NCBI GenBank assembly: GCA_963383645.1
Contig: OY726560.1
Coordinates: forward strand, 86,839,093 to 86,903,092
Direction: 5' to 3'
Source of the DNA: Muscardinus avellanarius
Taxonomy: Eukaryota > Chordata > Mammalia > Rodentia > Gliridae
Length of the DNA: 64,000 nucleotides
Part shown: positions 34,795 to 45,909 of the stretch, one piece after another
How positions within the stretch are numbered: position 1 is the first letter of the stretch
Layout: every line of letters starts with the position of its first letter
Position numbers and translations under genes: made by a program
Notes under the pieces: generated by a model
Database searches by the model: none
What the model saw: the letters and a program-made list of their open reading frames with translations, nothing else
Told to the model about the DNA's origin: nothing

Positions 34795-37700
34795 GACAGG
34801 AGGTATGCTAGCCTCATGGCTGAGGATGCAGCAGCAGCACCTTACTGCCAGTGGCAGCGGCAAGTTCACCAACGCACTCAAACAACCCACCAGGCTCCAT
34901 AGAGCAGGGGAGGACAGCGAGCTGATCACACCCTGCAGGGACTCAGAGTGGTGCTCAAAACCAGAGAAGAATTACTCCAGCTTCACGGCCGAGGCCGTGA
35001 CAGCGGTGCCATATTGACAGCAACAGCAACAGGGAATTCACCAAGTCCACTACAGCTCCATCAGCTCGCTCAACAAACGTGAGTCAAATTGTGGCCCATA
35101 GAGGAGAAATCCCAGTTCTGTATTCCCAGGGACTTGTGCAGATAGTCTTCCTGGGTCTGAGATTTTTGCAGTCCAACCCAGTAAGTGAGTGGTGGTGGCA
35201 GAGGTATCACACCAGAGTCACAACTCCCTGCAGGAGAATGGCAAGCCTGGCACCCACCCAATGGTCTCAAGTAGCCTCCATTGACTCCCTGGGTCAGAGA
35301 CTTTGCAATTACAACTCAGTAAAGGAGTAGTGGTGACTGATATAGCACAGACTCAAGATCCAGAGCACTCTAAGTGAAGTCGTAGTGATCCAGGGAAGAA
35401 CCCAGAGAAGGCACAAACTTCCAAAACCATGGGAAAGAGGAATGCAGCAATGAATGCCCACAACCCCACAATATCAGAACCTGATAACACAGAAATCTCT
35501 AGAAGATCAAATCAGGAAAATAACTTTAGAAATAGTAGAGGACTTTCAAAAAGAATTCAGAGAGAGTCAAATACCCAAACCAAACTAATACCCAAACCAA
35601 ATAAAGACAGTTCAAGGAAGGAAAACTACAGGCCTATATCTCTGATGAACTTGGATGCAAATCTATTAAACAAAATACTAGCAACATGCATTCAAAACCA
35701 CATCAAGAAAATCATACACCATGACCAGGTAGGGTTCATCCCAGGGATGCAAGGCTGGTTCAATACATGAAAATAAATTCATGTAATTAATCATATAAAC
35801 AGAATCAAAGACAAAAATCACATGATCATTTCAATAGATGCTGAAAAAGCATTTGATAAAATTCAACATCCATTTATAATAAAAAACACTGCAGAGAATT
35901 GGAATAGAAGGAACATATCTCAACATTATTAAGGCAATCTACAATAAGCACACCGCCAACATCATATTAAATGGGGAAAAACTTCAAGAATTCCCCCTAA
36001 AATCAGGAATAAGACAAGGATGTCCATTATCACCACGTCTCTTCAATATAGTACTAGAGACTCTAGCCAGACGAATAAGGCAAGAAAAGGAAATCAAAGG
36101 AGTATAAGTAGGAAAAGAAGAACTCAAACTTTCACTATTTGCAGTGACATGATACTATATTTAGAAAACCCAACAAACTCAACCAAAAGGCTTATAGAAC
36201 TGATCAACAAATTCAGCAAAGTATCTGGATACAAAATCAACCTTTAAAAATCAGAAGCTTTCCTGTACACCAACCATAAATCCACTGAAAAAGAAATTCA
36301 GAAAACACTTCCACTCAGGATCTCCCACAAAATAATAAAATACTTAGGAATAAATTTGACCAAGGAGGTAAAAGATCTCTACAAAGAAAATTATAAAACA
36401 CGAAAAAAGAAATCGAAGAAGATCTTAGAAGATGGAAGGATCTTCCATGTTCATGGATTGGCAGAATAAATATCATTAAAATGGCCATCCTTCCAAAAGT
36501 GATCTACAGATTTAATGCAATGCCCATTAAACTATCAAGATAATTTCTCACAGACATAGAAAAATCAGTTCTTAAATTTATCTGGAATAACAAAAAGCCC
36601 AAAATAGCCAAGGTAGTTCTCAGCAACAAAAACCATGCTGGAGGAATCACAATACCTGACTTTAAAATATACTACAAAGCCATTGTAATAAAAACAGCAT
36701 GGTACTGGCAAAAAGTACAGATACATAGACCAATGGAGTAGAATAGAAGACCCAGAAACAAGTCCACACACTTTCATCCAATTGATTTTTGACAAAGGGG
36801 CCAAAAACATAAACTGGAAAAAAGATAGCCTCTTCAACAAATGGTGTTGGCAAAACTGGTTAAACATATGCAGAAAATTGGTTATTAATCCCACTTTCTC
36901 ACCCTGCACAAAAGTCAACACAAGATGGATCAAAGACTTTGAAATCAAACCAGAAGCTCTTTGAAGAGAGCATAGGTCCAACACTGCAACACATAGTTAC
37001 AGATAAACACTTTCTCAACAAGACCCCAAAGGCACAACAAATTAAAAGGTGAATCAATATGTGGGATTGCATGAAACTGAGGAGCTTCCATTCAACAAAG
37101 GAAACTGTCAAGAACCTCAATCGAAAGCCAATAGAATAGGAGAAGATTTTTGCCACCTACCCCTCCAATAGAGGACTAATATCTAGAATATACAGAGAAT
37201 TCAAGAAACTGAACACTAAGAAAACAAAGCATCCAATAACAAAATGGGCAAGCGAACTAGACACTTCACCAAAGAAGAAATTCAAATGGCCAATAAATGC
37301 ATGAAAAAATACTCAACATCATTGGCAATCAGAGAGATTCAAATCAAAACTACCCTGAGATTTCACCTAACTCCAACTAGAATGGCAATCATTCAAAATA
37401 CAAACAATAATAGACGCTGGTGAGGATGTGGAGAAGAGGGAACTCTAAGATATTGTTGGTGGGATTGCAAATTAGTGCAACCACTTTGGAAAACAGTATG
37501 GAAAATCCTCAGAGGAATAGGAACAAATCTACCATTTGATCCAGCAATACCACTTCTGGGTATCTACCCAAAAGATAGGAAACCAAACTACCAAACTAAT
37601 GCATGTGTATCTATATTCATAGCTGCACAATTCACCATAGCCAAACTATGGAACCAGCCAAGATGTCCATCAACAGATGAATGGATTACAAAACTGTGGG

Positions 37701-38146
37701 ATATGTACACAATGGAATTTTACTCAGCCATCAAAAAAAACTCAATTACATCATTTTCAGGGAATTGGATGGAACTGGAGGACATTATGCTAAGTGAGAT
37801 TAGTCAGTCACAAAAAATAAGAAATCAGATGCTTTTCCTAATATGTGAGAGTTAGGGAGAATTGGGTCATAGGAGGAACTCTAGATGAAAAAGAAAATCC
37901 TATGGAGGAGCAAACAAGACAACCTAAAGGAGGAGAAAGGAGGGGGGAAGAGGAAAATCTCTAAAACACACAATGTACTTAAACATATCGAAGTCAACCA
38001 CTAAGCTGAGCAAGGGAGGGAGGGAAAGGGAGGGAATGGGGTGGGAATTGGGTAGGGGTTAAATGAGTGATGTGTGCATGTCTCTACACACAAGTTTTTT
38101 TACCCCAATATGATGTATGAATATAATGCTCCAATAAATTTTTTAA
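34795..38146 (+). mobile_element. L1 with internal deletion and 12-bp TSD; candidate driver family
   Basis: 5'-truncated leader with the same two-unit organisation as the composites (34799-34870 and 34975-35050), the start of ORF1 at 35429 ([18 protein letters not shown]), then a jump at about 35570 into mid-ORF2 RT (caaactaatacccaaaccaa), running to the ORF2 end (about 37855) and 3'UTR ending tataatgctccaataaattt. aagaccctagag occurs at 34783-34794 and 38147-38158. About 3 kb (the rest of ORF1 and the ORF2 endonuclease) is missing, so this copy is dead, but its 5' and 3' ends match the composites. Confidence 0.9.
35580..37855 (+). pseudogene. L1 ORF2 RT and C-terminal remnant
   Basis: Encodes the part of the L1 endonuclease/reverse-transcriptase protein from late RT onward. 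Visible pieces: [17 protein letters not shown], an [15 protein letters not shown] segment at about 35840-35875, a FADD-box region at 36133-36150, NMWD-like C-terminal blocks and the ending DWMELEDIMLSEISQ-like (37765-37810). At 36133-36150 cactatttgcagtgacatga has lost one base of the GATGAC encoding the two catalytic aspartates, which shifts the frame. Several further stops. Non-functional. Confidence 0.88.
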
Positions 38147-38158
38147 AAGACCCTAGAG

Positions 38159-38449
38159 ATTAGGGCTATCCTTAGGTCCTAACCACTGAATGCTGTTAAG
38201 TTATAAAATATATTTATGTTCCTTAGATAGTTATATTTGGATTTTACATAAACTTTTTTTTCCCGAAGTTTCAGGCAGGCAGTGTTTGGTCTTTCTGCAA
38301 AAAATATGGAGCTGAAAGTGATTTAACTAGCTATTGAAGGGATATATCAGGCACCAATTTCTTCCATCTTAATATAGCTTGGGATAATATTTTAGATTTA
38401 CTCATTTAACATAATCATTATATGTTTGTAGAGTCTGTAGTGAATATGT
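38159..38449. other. no recognisable feature
   Basis: Short AT-rich stretch, nothing recognised. Confidence 0.35.
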
Positions 38450-38553
38450 ATGAGGATCTCACCAACTTTTTGAGGCTGGCTTCAAACCTGGGATCCTCCT
38501 GGCTCAGCTTTCCAAGTGCTGGAATTCCAGGTGTATGCTGTGTGCCTGCCTCC
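38450..38553 (-). mobile_element. SINE B1 half only, inverted
   Basis: ggatctcaccaactttttga, ggctggcttcaaacctggga, ttccaagtgctggaattcca. No right monomer. Confidence 0.7.
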
Positions 38554-39169
38554 CCGGTTCCATTTCTCTGCCTTTCACTGGATCACCTACCCCTTCCTGG
38601 AGTGTATTTTTATGCTACCTAGTGACTTAGAGTGGTCAACTATCTTTGCCATTTTTGTCTTACTTTCTGCTTTGCCCTCACACTTATACGATGCCCTCAC
38701 ACTTATATGATGGTTTATTTTGAAATAAATTTCTAGATTATTGGGTTTTTTTTCTCAGCATTCTTGGGAGATAATCTTTGTCTTTTGGCATCTACATAGC
38801 TGGTAAGTAACATTCAGTCTTTGGTATCCTAAATGTACAGGGTGTTCAATAAAATTTTCTAGCCTTCCACCATGGTTTTTCTAGGCCTAACTTTGTATTT
38901 AGATAATCTTTATTGGAAATAGTAAAGATTTTTTGCTTGTTGTTGGAAGAATTTTTATTCGTGGGAGAGTCTTGGCTCTTGACTAGGTCCATTCTCTTCT
39001 TCTAGTGTTTGATAAGAAACAAAGCAAGTATCTCTGTCCATATTGTTTGTTTATGAATTGCCTTCATGCATTTTTTGTTTCATTGTGAGTAAATGCCTCA
39101 GATCTGTGTTAAAATACTATAACTTCTTTCTTTAAAACCAGTGGAGATTTTTGACTCACACAATGAGCC

Positions 39170-39170
<1 letters not shown>
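38554..39170. other. no recognisable feature
   Basis: Contains a small perfect tandem duplication at about 38675-38710 (atgccctcacacttatang-type unit, repeated twice). Otherwise nothing recognised. Confidence 0.35.

Positions 39171-39172
<2 letters not shown>

Positions 39173-39212
<40 letters not shown>
39173..39212. repeat. (GT)n microsatellite
   Basis: About 19 GT units. Confidence 0.97.
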
Positions 39213-39222
<10 letters not shown>

Positions 39223-39237
39223 TTTTATATATAAAAA

Positions 39238-39433
39238 ATTTTTTTTGGTACTGGTGATGGAACCTACCTCCAAGGTACACCCCAGCCCTATTTTTTTTAT
39301 TCTTTATTTTGAGACAGAATCTCACTAAGTTGCAAAGGGCTTCACTAAGTAGCTGAGGCTGGCCACAAATAAGAATCCTCCTATCTCAGCCTCCCAAATT
39401 CTGGGATTACAAACATGCACTACCACACCACGC
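39238..39433 (-). mobile_element. B1-dID SINE (type A), inverted
   Basis: ggtactggtgatggaaccta, gtacaccccagccctatttt, ttgcaaagggcttcactaag, tagctgaggctggccacaaa, ttctgggattacaaacatgc. Confidence 0.88.
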
Positions 39434-39552
39434 TTGCATGCTTATATTTTTTAAAATGTCCATAAATATATTTTTTATTTCAAATATTCTTGATAGTTTC
39501 TTATAAGGAAGTATTTTGGTTGCTTTTTGCTTCTCTCTCTTCTCTTTCTCTC

Positions 39553-39558
<6 letters not shown>

Positions 39559-39606
<48 letters not shown>
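39559..39606. repeat. (TC)n microsatellite
   Basis: About 23 TC units, immediately upstream of an inverted SINE tail. Confidence 0.97.
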
Positions 39607-39612
<6 letters not shown>

Positions 39613-39621
39613 ATTGTTGTT

Positions 39622-39801
39622 TTCTTTTTTCAGTGCTGGGGATTGAGCATTCTACCACTGAGCTGAGCTACATCCCAGTTCTTTTTATTTATTTTTTTTA
39701 TTTTGAAATGCAGCCTCACTGAGTTGCTGACCCTGGCCTTGAACCTATTGTCTCAGCCTCCTAAGTCCTGAAATTACAAGTGTGCTCTATCACACCTGGC
39801 T
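39622..39801 (-). mobile_element. B1-dID SINE, inverted
   Basis: agtgctggggattgagcatt, gagctacatcccagttcttt, gaaatgcagcctcactgagt, cctaagtcctgaaattacaa, tcacacctggc. Confidence 0.85.
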
Positions 39802-39886
39802 CCCCCAGAAGTATAAATGAATCATAAATTGGTTATTGGCCCACAGTGATAATAACAATAACTAATTTGTTTAGATTAACTTTTAT

Positions 39887-39948
39887 TTTAGTACTGGGAT
39901 TGAATCCAGAGGCATTTCCTCTCCAAGTCATCTACCTCCCCTTTTTTA
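39887..39948 (-). mobile_element. SINE right-monomer remnant, inverted
   Basis: agtactgggattgaatccag, gaggcatttcctctccaagt, then the sequence runs into an L1 poly(T). Confidence 0.65.
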
Positions 39949-39959
39949 ATACTTTTTTC

Positions 39960-40711
39960 TTTTTTATTATTTTATTGGTACATTGTAATCATATATCATA
40001 CTGAATGATAGAAAAATACACACACACAGCACTTGGAGCATTTTCTTCCAGGTCCCGCCCCTTTCTTCCCTTCCCCTAACATGTCTTTGAGATTGGCATT
40101 GATAGATTTTTACATTTTTAATTTGGTGCATTTTAGTGTTATATCTTAATGAGGTACAAGATGGTAGAAGCATACATGCACACATTACCCAGTTAGCATT
40201 AGTTTGGAAGTTTGGCTTCCATTCTTTTGGGTAGATACCCAGAAGAGGTATTGCTGGGTCATATGGTAAGTTTGTTCCCATTCTTTAGAGGATCCTCCAT
40301 AATGTTTTCCAAAGTGGTTGCACTAATTTGCAATCCCACCAAAAATGTATTAACATTCCCATTTCTCCACATCCTCACCAGCATTTGTTGTTGCTTTTGT
40401 TTTGAATGATTGCCATTCTAGTTGAATTTAGATGGAATCTCAGGGTAGTTTTGGTTTGCATCTCTCTGATTGCTAATGATATTGATCATTTTATGCATTT
40501 ATTGGTCATTTTAATTTATTCCTTCATAAAGTGTCTATTTAGTTTATTTGCCATTTTTTTTATTGGGTTGGCTTTGGAGTCTTGTTGAGAAAGGTTTTAC
40601 CTGTGCCTATGTGTTGCAGTGCTGGGCCTATGCCCTTTTCAAGGAGCCTCAAGGCTCTGGTCTAATTTCCAAGTCTTTGATCCATCTAGAATTGATTCTT
40701 ACCCTTTTTAA
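39960..40711 (-). mobile_element. two L1 3' ends, inverted, abutting
   Basis: First piece 39960-40090 (ttattggtacattgtaatca). A second 3' terminus begins at about 40112 (atttggtgcattttagtgtt), followed by antisense ORF2 end (gtagatacccagaagaggta, gctgggtcatatggtaagtt, gtttgcatctctctgattgc). The second piece is longer and runs to about 40711. Confidence 0.82.
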
Positions 40712-40842
40712 TAGTTTGAAACAGGGTATCCCTAAGTCTCTGAGGGTCTTGGTAAGCTTCTGGGTCTGGCCTCCGACCTGTGATCTTTCTACCTCAGACT
40801 CTCAAGTACTGGGATAATAAGTATATGTCACTGTTCTTGGTA
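40712..40842 (-). mobile_element. SINE B1 half, inverted
   Basis: tttgaaacagggtatcccta, ggtctggcctccgacctgtg, ctcaagtactgggataataa. Confidence 0.7.
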
Positions 40843-41971
40843 TATATATTAACTCATTTATTTTTACCTTGACCTCTCTTATGTAAGCTCTGATCTTGGT
40901 CCTACTTCACAGATGAGACATGGAAAATTGAAATAACATGTTAAGGATCATAAAATTGCAATTTCTAGGGTTGGATCTGTACATAGACATACTTTACCAA
41001 GTGCTCACTTTGTGTAACCCACAGCTTTGGGAAAGAAGAGACACTGTCACTGCACTCAACTCAGACCCTGAAGCAGGACTGTCTGGCTGTCTGGTCTTCT
41101 GGCATGGTGGGGGTGGCTCAGGCCTTGTCTGTGTTCCTAGATCAGGAGCTGAGGAGCTGAGTGGATAATGGGCTTCAATCTGCATGAAGGTATTTCTTCC
41201 AGCTTTTTGATGAAATGCCTGTTCCTCTTGTTTCCTTGGTATGCACATATAGCTCTCCACCCTAGCCTCTCTCTCATGACTTGATCTGCATTTAGTATTT
41301 GGCACTTCAATTCAATCTCCACAGACTGGAGTTGTTTATAAGCCTTCCTTTTGTTGAAGCATGAGCTTCTCTTGCTACCTGGCCTAAGGTCTTCAGGGTC
41401 TCTCTCTAACTCTCTTCTTACCACCAGGAAGCCGCTGTTTGGAGAACTTTCAGTGCCTGTCATTACAGAATCGCACACTTGCAGCGATACTTTAAGATGC
41501 AGAAAGTAAAATTCTTTCAATGCCTCAAACAATTTGGCAGATCCACATTGCTTCTGTAGGCTTGTCCTGAGGAGGAATTGAGCCAGGGGCTCTATGCTGA
41601 CTGAGCTGTAAAAACTTTCTGCATGTGAGCCATCATGGATTCTTTTCTCTATTTTACTTGAAGATTGTTCCTGTTTTCCCCTCATCTGCTGGGTATGAGG
41701 AGACATAGCTGAAGGTCTCCTGAGGTAGTGTGTTAACTGGAAGGCCAGACAAACTTTCTCACACTCTCCATGCCCCATGATATCATGCACCTGATTACAT
41801 TTTATTTGTTTACTATGGAGCTGTCCCACTAGTGAGGGCCTGCAGGAAAACATGAAGGAAACCTGTACCACATCTTGACTGGAATGTGGTGACCAACCCC
41901 AGACTCCTTGTCATGTTCAGGGAAAACCTTTCCTTCTCATTTTAAAGTGACAAGCTTAGTTTAAGAATGTA
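40843..41971. other. unique DNA surrounding the orphan ORF
   Basis: About 1.1 kb without recognised repeats; more GC-balanced than its surroundings. Confidence 0.4.
41137..41853 (-). CDS. uncharacterised 238-codon ORF outside repeats
   Basis: Longest open frame in the window that is not part of a recognised transposon: ATG at 41853 (an in-frame GTG lies 6 codons upstream), ending with PIIHSAPQLLI and a stop at 41137. It contains many Lys, Arg, Ser and Cys residues (SSCFNKRKAYKQLQSVEIEL). I see no signal peptide, membrane segment or known domain. No SINE or L1 homology was seen in it, and no poly(A) or TSD that would mark a retrocopy. It could be a decayed retro-pseudogene, part of a non-coding transcript, or chance. 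A frame this long is unlikely by chance in AT-rich DNA, but protein function is not supported by anything else. Confidence 0.2.
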   Translation of the reverse strand: MFSCRPSLVGQLHSKQIKCNQVHDIMGHGECEKVCLAFQLTHYLRRPSAMSPHTQQMRGKQEQSSSKIEKRIHDGSHAESFYSSVSIEPLAQFLLRTSLQKQCGSAKLFEALKEFYFLHLKVSLQVCDSVMTGTESSPNSGFLVVRRELERDPEDLRPGSKRSSCFNKRKAYKQLQSVEIELKCQILNADQVMRERLGWRAICAYQGNKRNRHFIKKLEEIPSCRLKPIIHSAPQLLI

Positions 41972-42090
41972 TGGGAGCTAGGCATGGGGGCCCACACCTG
42001 TGCTTGGGTATTCAAGAGTTTAAAAGGAGTGCAGGTTTGAGGCCAGCCTCCACAACTTAGCGGGACCCTTTTTCAATAAATAAATAAAAA
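41972..42090 (+). mobile_element. SINE left half
   Basis: agctaggcatgggggcccac, gaggccagcctccacaactt, agcgggacccttt, (aaat)n. The right monomer is lacking. Confidence 0.7.
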
Positions 42091-42169
42091 TATTTTTTAA
42101 TTTTAAAAATAATGTGATCTCCTGAATTCTGTAACTCTGCTCTCTTATGGTTGAACTGCTGATCCTTTT

Positions 42170-42376
42170 ATGGGGAGGGTTGCTGGGGATTGAACCCAGG
42201 GGCATTCTACCTCTTAGGTATACTTCAAGCACTATTTTATTTTGAACAAAGGGCTCACCATGTTGCTCAAGGTCTCACTAAATTGCTGAGGCTGACCTTA
42301 AACCTGTGATCCTCCCTCTTTCCTCAGCTTCCCAAGTACTGGATCCAAGGAGTGTGTGCCCCCACCATTATGGCTG
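42170..42376 (-). mobile_element. B1-dID SINE, inverted
   Basis: gttgctggggattgaaccca, caaggtctcactaaattgct, ccttaaacctgtgatcctcc, cccaagtactggatccaagg. Confidence 0.85.
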
Positions 42377-42446
42377 TCTTTAAATAGAATGACAACCTGT
42401 AAGGATGACCTTCACCTATCTTTATCTCTTGACTTTGTAAAGTTTT

Positions 42447-42464
42447 TGTTGTTGTTGTTTCTTT

Positions 42465-42506
<42 letters not shown>

Positions 42507-42704
42507 GCGGGTTTGGGATGGAACCCAGGAGCATTTGACCTCTGAGCTACACCCCCTGCCCTATTTTTTATTCTTTATTTTGAAACAGAGTCTCACTAAG
42601 TTGCAGAGGGCCTCACTAAGTAGCTGAGGCTGTCCTCCAACCATGATCCTCTGGTCTTGGCCTGCCAAATGCTGGGAGTACAAGTGTGCTCCACCATGCC
42701 CAGC
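42447..42704 (-). mobile_element. type A SINE, inverted, (TTG)n tail, 16-bp TSD
   Basis: (TTG)n, gcgggtttgggatggaaccc, gagctacaccccctgcccta, ttgcagagggcctcactaag, tagctgaggctgtcctccaa, ccaccatgcccagc. Flanked by gactttgtaaagtttt at 42431-42446 and 42705-42720. Confidence 0.95.
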
Positions 42705-42867
42705 GACTTTGTAAAGTTTTAAGGAAGTTCTTTAATGTTGAGAATAACTCAGGCTGTGGCCACTCTTTTATTTAGAAAATACACACCCCTCAGATTCAAC
42801 ACTTATTAGCAGTGGTTTCAGCTCTGCGAACTCAAGTGGCCTAGCACCTTAGAAAACCCCTTCTTGG

Positions 42868-43042
42868 CCGTGCATGGTGGTGCAAGCTTGTAATCCCCGC
42901 ACTTGGAAGGCAAGACAGGAAGATCGCACAGGTCCGAAGCCAGCTGCGCTGTTTCCAAATAAAAATATAAAATAGGTCTGGGAGTGTAGCCCAGAGGTAG
43001 AAGGGTTTCCAGGAACCCCAGTACCACCAAAAAAAAAAAGAA

Positions 43043-43110
<68 letters not shown>
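42868..43110 (+). mobile_element. type B SINE, (AAAG)n tail, 13-bp TSD
   Basis: ccgtgcatggtggtgcaagc, gtaatccccgcacttggaag, gtctgggagtgtagcccaga, about 17 AAAG units. Flanked by aaccccttcttgg at 42855-42867 and 43111-43123. About 20 bases are missing between the two halves. Confidence 0.95.
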
Positions 43111-43111
<1 letters not shown>

Positions 43112-43372
43112 ACCCCTTCTTGGACTTTCAGATTCATTCATATGTAGTTATATTATTTATAGATGGCAGCACTTCAAAATAAAGTATATTCTTTACTGTG
43201 TTCTCAGTCTAACAGGTCTCATTGTGCCTGGTGGTCAGATCCTATGGTGAGGGAGCCTGGCTGGTTCAATCGTGTCTGAGTGTGACCTTGGGACTCAGCT
43301 CTTCTGATATGAGGAAGAAAATACAGAACTAGTGCCATAGGGTTGCCAAGAACATTAAACAATGTGGCCAGT

Positions 43373-43520
43373 GCATGGGAGGCTGAGACAGGAGGGCTGT
43401 AGATTCAAGGCCAGCATGCAGTACATTGCAGAGATCCTATTTTGAAATAAAATATGAAATAAAGCTGGGGCTGAGGCTCAAAGGTAAAGCACTCCTGAGT
43501 TCAAATCCCAAGAACCACAC
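43373..43520 (+). mobile_element. B1-dID SINE, 5'-truncated
   Basis: tgggaggctgagacaggagg, attcaaggccagcatgcagt, aagctggggctgaggctcaa, ggtaaagcactcctgagttc. Confidence 0.8.
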
Positions 43521-43751
43521 ACAGAAAAGAAAAAAAAAGAGAAAGAAAAGTAAAGAAAAAGTGCACATATTCCACACCTCTGACAGTGCTATTGTATAGT
43601 AGGAATTCTTTTTTTATTATTATAGTTGTCATCAATGTCATTTGAAAGGTGGTAAGTCCGTGAATTTCCCTAGTCTCCCCAATATAGGATAAATCCTGTG
43701 CATTTCCCCTTATCTTTCTTTTCTTTCCTTTTACTTTTTTTCTTTTCTTTT

Positions 43752-43937
43752 TTAATACTGGGGATGGCTAGGGCATTCTATTTCTGAGCTACACTCCCAG
43801 CACTTTATATTATTTTGTCCCACAGTGTTGCTAAGTTGCTGACAGACTCCCTAAGTTGCTAAGATTGGCCTCAAAACTTCAATCATCCTGTCTCAGTCTC
43901 CAAATACTTGGATTACAGGCACCACCATGCCAGGTCT
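43752..43937 (-). mobile_element. B1-dID SINE, inverted
   Basis: atactggggatggctagggc, gagctacactcccagcactt, gttgctaagttgctgacaga, attacaggcaccaccatgcc. Confidence 0.83.
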
Positions 43938-44079
43938 GACAATATTTTTTATTCACATGTGTTAATGAAATCAAGTCCAGGATCTCCGAATCTAAGTCAG
44001 AATAAAGGGTAGCTATTAATCTAACTATAGTATATCAGAAAAATATGCTAATTTTTCAAGCATAAATATCCAGGTACAA

Positions 44080-44308
44080 GCCAGACATAGTGGCACATGC
44101 TTATAATCCCAGTACTTGAGAGGCTGAAACAGGAGGATCACAAGTTTGAGGCCATCATTAGCTACTTAGTGAGGATCTCAGCAACTTAGTGAGAACTTGT
44201 TTCAAAATAAAAATAAAAAATAGAATAAAAAATAGGGCAGGGCATGTAGTTCAAAGGTAGAATGCCCCTGGGTCCAAGCCCCAGTACTGCAAAAAAAGAC
44301 AAAAGAAA

Positions 44309-44376
<68 letters not shown>

Positions 44377-44398
44377 GAAGAAAGGAAGAAAGAAAGAA
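44080..44398 (+). mobile_element. B1-dID SINE, (AAAG)n tail, 12-bp TSD
   Basis: gccagacatagtggcacatg, cttgagaggctgaaacagga, gggcagggcatgtagttcaa, tail of about 23 AAAG-type units. Flanked by atccaggtacaa at 44068-44079 and 44399-44410. Confidence 0.94.
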
Positions 44399-44844
44399 AT
44401 CCAGGTACAAAAAGGCTCCAGCTCAGGATACAGAGGCAACAATCAATTTAGCTAAGCAGAGTGCTTCAGTTCCAGACTCTAGGGCAAATGGTCAATCACC
44501 CCTGAACCTGCCATAAAGACTGGGGAGCTTGGGCTCTGTGCAGCTGACTCCATTCTTCATACGGTGTCACCTCTTCTTCCGCAGATTGCTTTCCATTGGT
44601 TGTGCTATTTACTGTTAATTTTTTTATTTTCTGAACCCCATAGAATCTTTAAAGTCTGTGGTCTCAGGCCGTGGCCCTTATGTTCACCTCCCTCAGAAGC
44701 AGGATGAGAGCATTGGTGTTGGTGGCTAAGACAGGATTGCTTCTGGGACTGTTGGCACCTCTGGCAGGATACTACACACAGAGAAGGAGGGAAAGTGAGT
44801 CATAATGCTGGTAATTCAGCTTTCTGTCATCAGTGCAAACCACT
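44399..44844. other. no recognisable feature
   Basis: Apparently unique sequence leading into an older repeat. Confidence 0.35.
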
Positions 44845-45075
44845 GGGTGGAGGGATCACTTGGTTCATGGTTTCAGAGGTTTCAGTCCATAGTTACTTGG
44901 TCTGCTTACTTCATGGGCTAGAAAGCAAAGTGAGAGAAGTGGAAGGGTCCTCACAACCACTTGTACGATGTGACCTCAGCAACCTAACTTCTACCTGCTA
45001 AACCCCATCCCTTCCAATAGCACCATAGCTGGGGACCAATCCTTAGGTCCATGGCCTTGGAAGGACATTTAAAAG
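44845..45075 (-). repeat. old medium-reiteration repeat, copy 1
   Basis: tcatggtttcagaggtttca and ctggggaccaatccttaggt resemble sections of a TATGGTTTG-start repeat seen at 45910-46275 and 48130-48505. The family name was not assigned; the layout suggests an LTR or MaLR-like element. Confidence 0.5.
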
Positions 45076-45909
45076 CAAACAATAACAATACCATTCTTTA
45101 TCTTGTTCATAGGTGGGATTGGATTTGCCATGGAGAAGGGGTCAGTGTAGCTCCTGAGACAGAGGCTCCCGTTACCTATGCTTTAACAGGCTGTCACCTG
45201 TGTCCTAGCAGGGTCCCCATGCCTCAGAGACTCTGTGCTCTTTTCTCAGTAAGTACATGAACCTCCTTTGCACCAGCCTTACCTTCTGCAAATGGTGATA
45301 GTGCAAGGGGTCTGTAAACACTCCAGTGGCTCATTCTCCTACCACTAGCAAAGACATATGGTAGACCAGCTCAATTATCTTGAAAGCTTTTGGCCACTTT
45401 ACACACAGTCTCCACAAGCTTCTCACTTGTCCCAGTTAATCTGCAAACAAGAGTAAAATTGTCTGATTTAAACAGGAAAGGGCTAATTAAAGGATTGCAG
45501 GTAGCTTAGACAATTGTCAAAAGGGTCAGAGAACTTATTTGGGGAGTTATACTCTGGAGAACATGTTATAGAAATTGTTGGGCTCTTTCCACTGGCCAAA
45601 ACATACATACCAAAGAATGAGAAACATTTTCTTTTTTTCATATTTTTTTTAATGAGAAACATTTTCTTTTTTTTCATATTTTATTTGAACGAGAAACATT
45701 TTCTAGAAACTCAAAAACCTGAGTTTGACTCTAAGAGATATTTATTGGTTAGAATTCTTTATAACCTCAGATTTCTGCTTTTCAATAGAATCATGGTAAC
45801 CCTGTAAAATAATTAGATCTTCCTGGGGCCTAGGAATTATTATCAGCTCATGGTATCTGATTGTTGAGTAAAACCTGATGTTTGATTCTTTCTCTGTGTA
45901 ATGTGCTTC
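45076..45909. other. apparently unique DNA
   Basis: Includes a small tandem repeat at 45624-45710 (gaaacattttctttttttca-type unit, three times). No gene recognised. Confidence 0.4.

Noticed and set aside
42818..43141. ORFs with FLSFFLSFFLS repeats, also near 19700 and 44200
   Set aside because: They read the (AAAG)n SINE tails in reverse; not membrane proteins.
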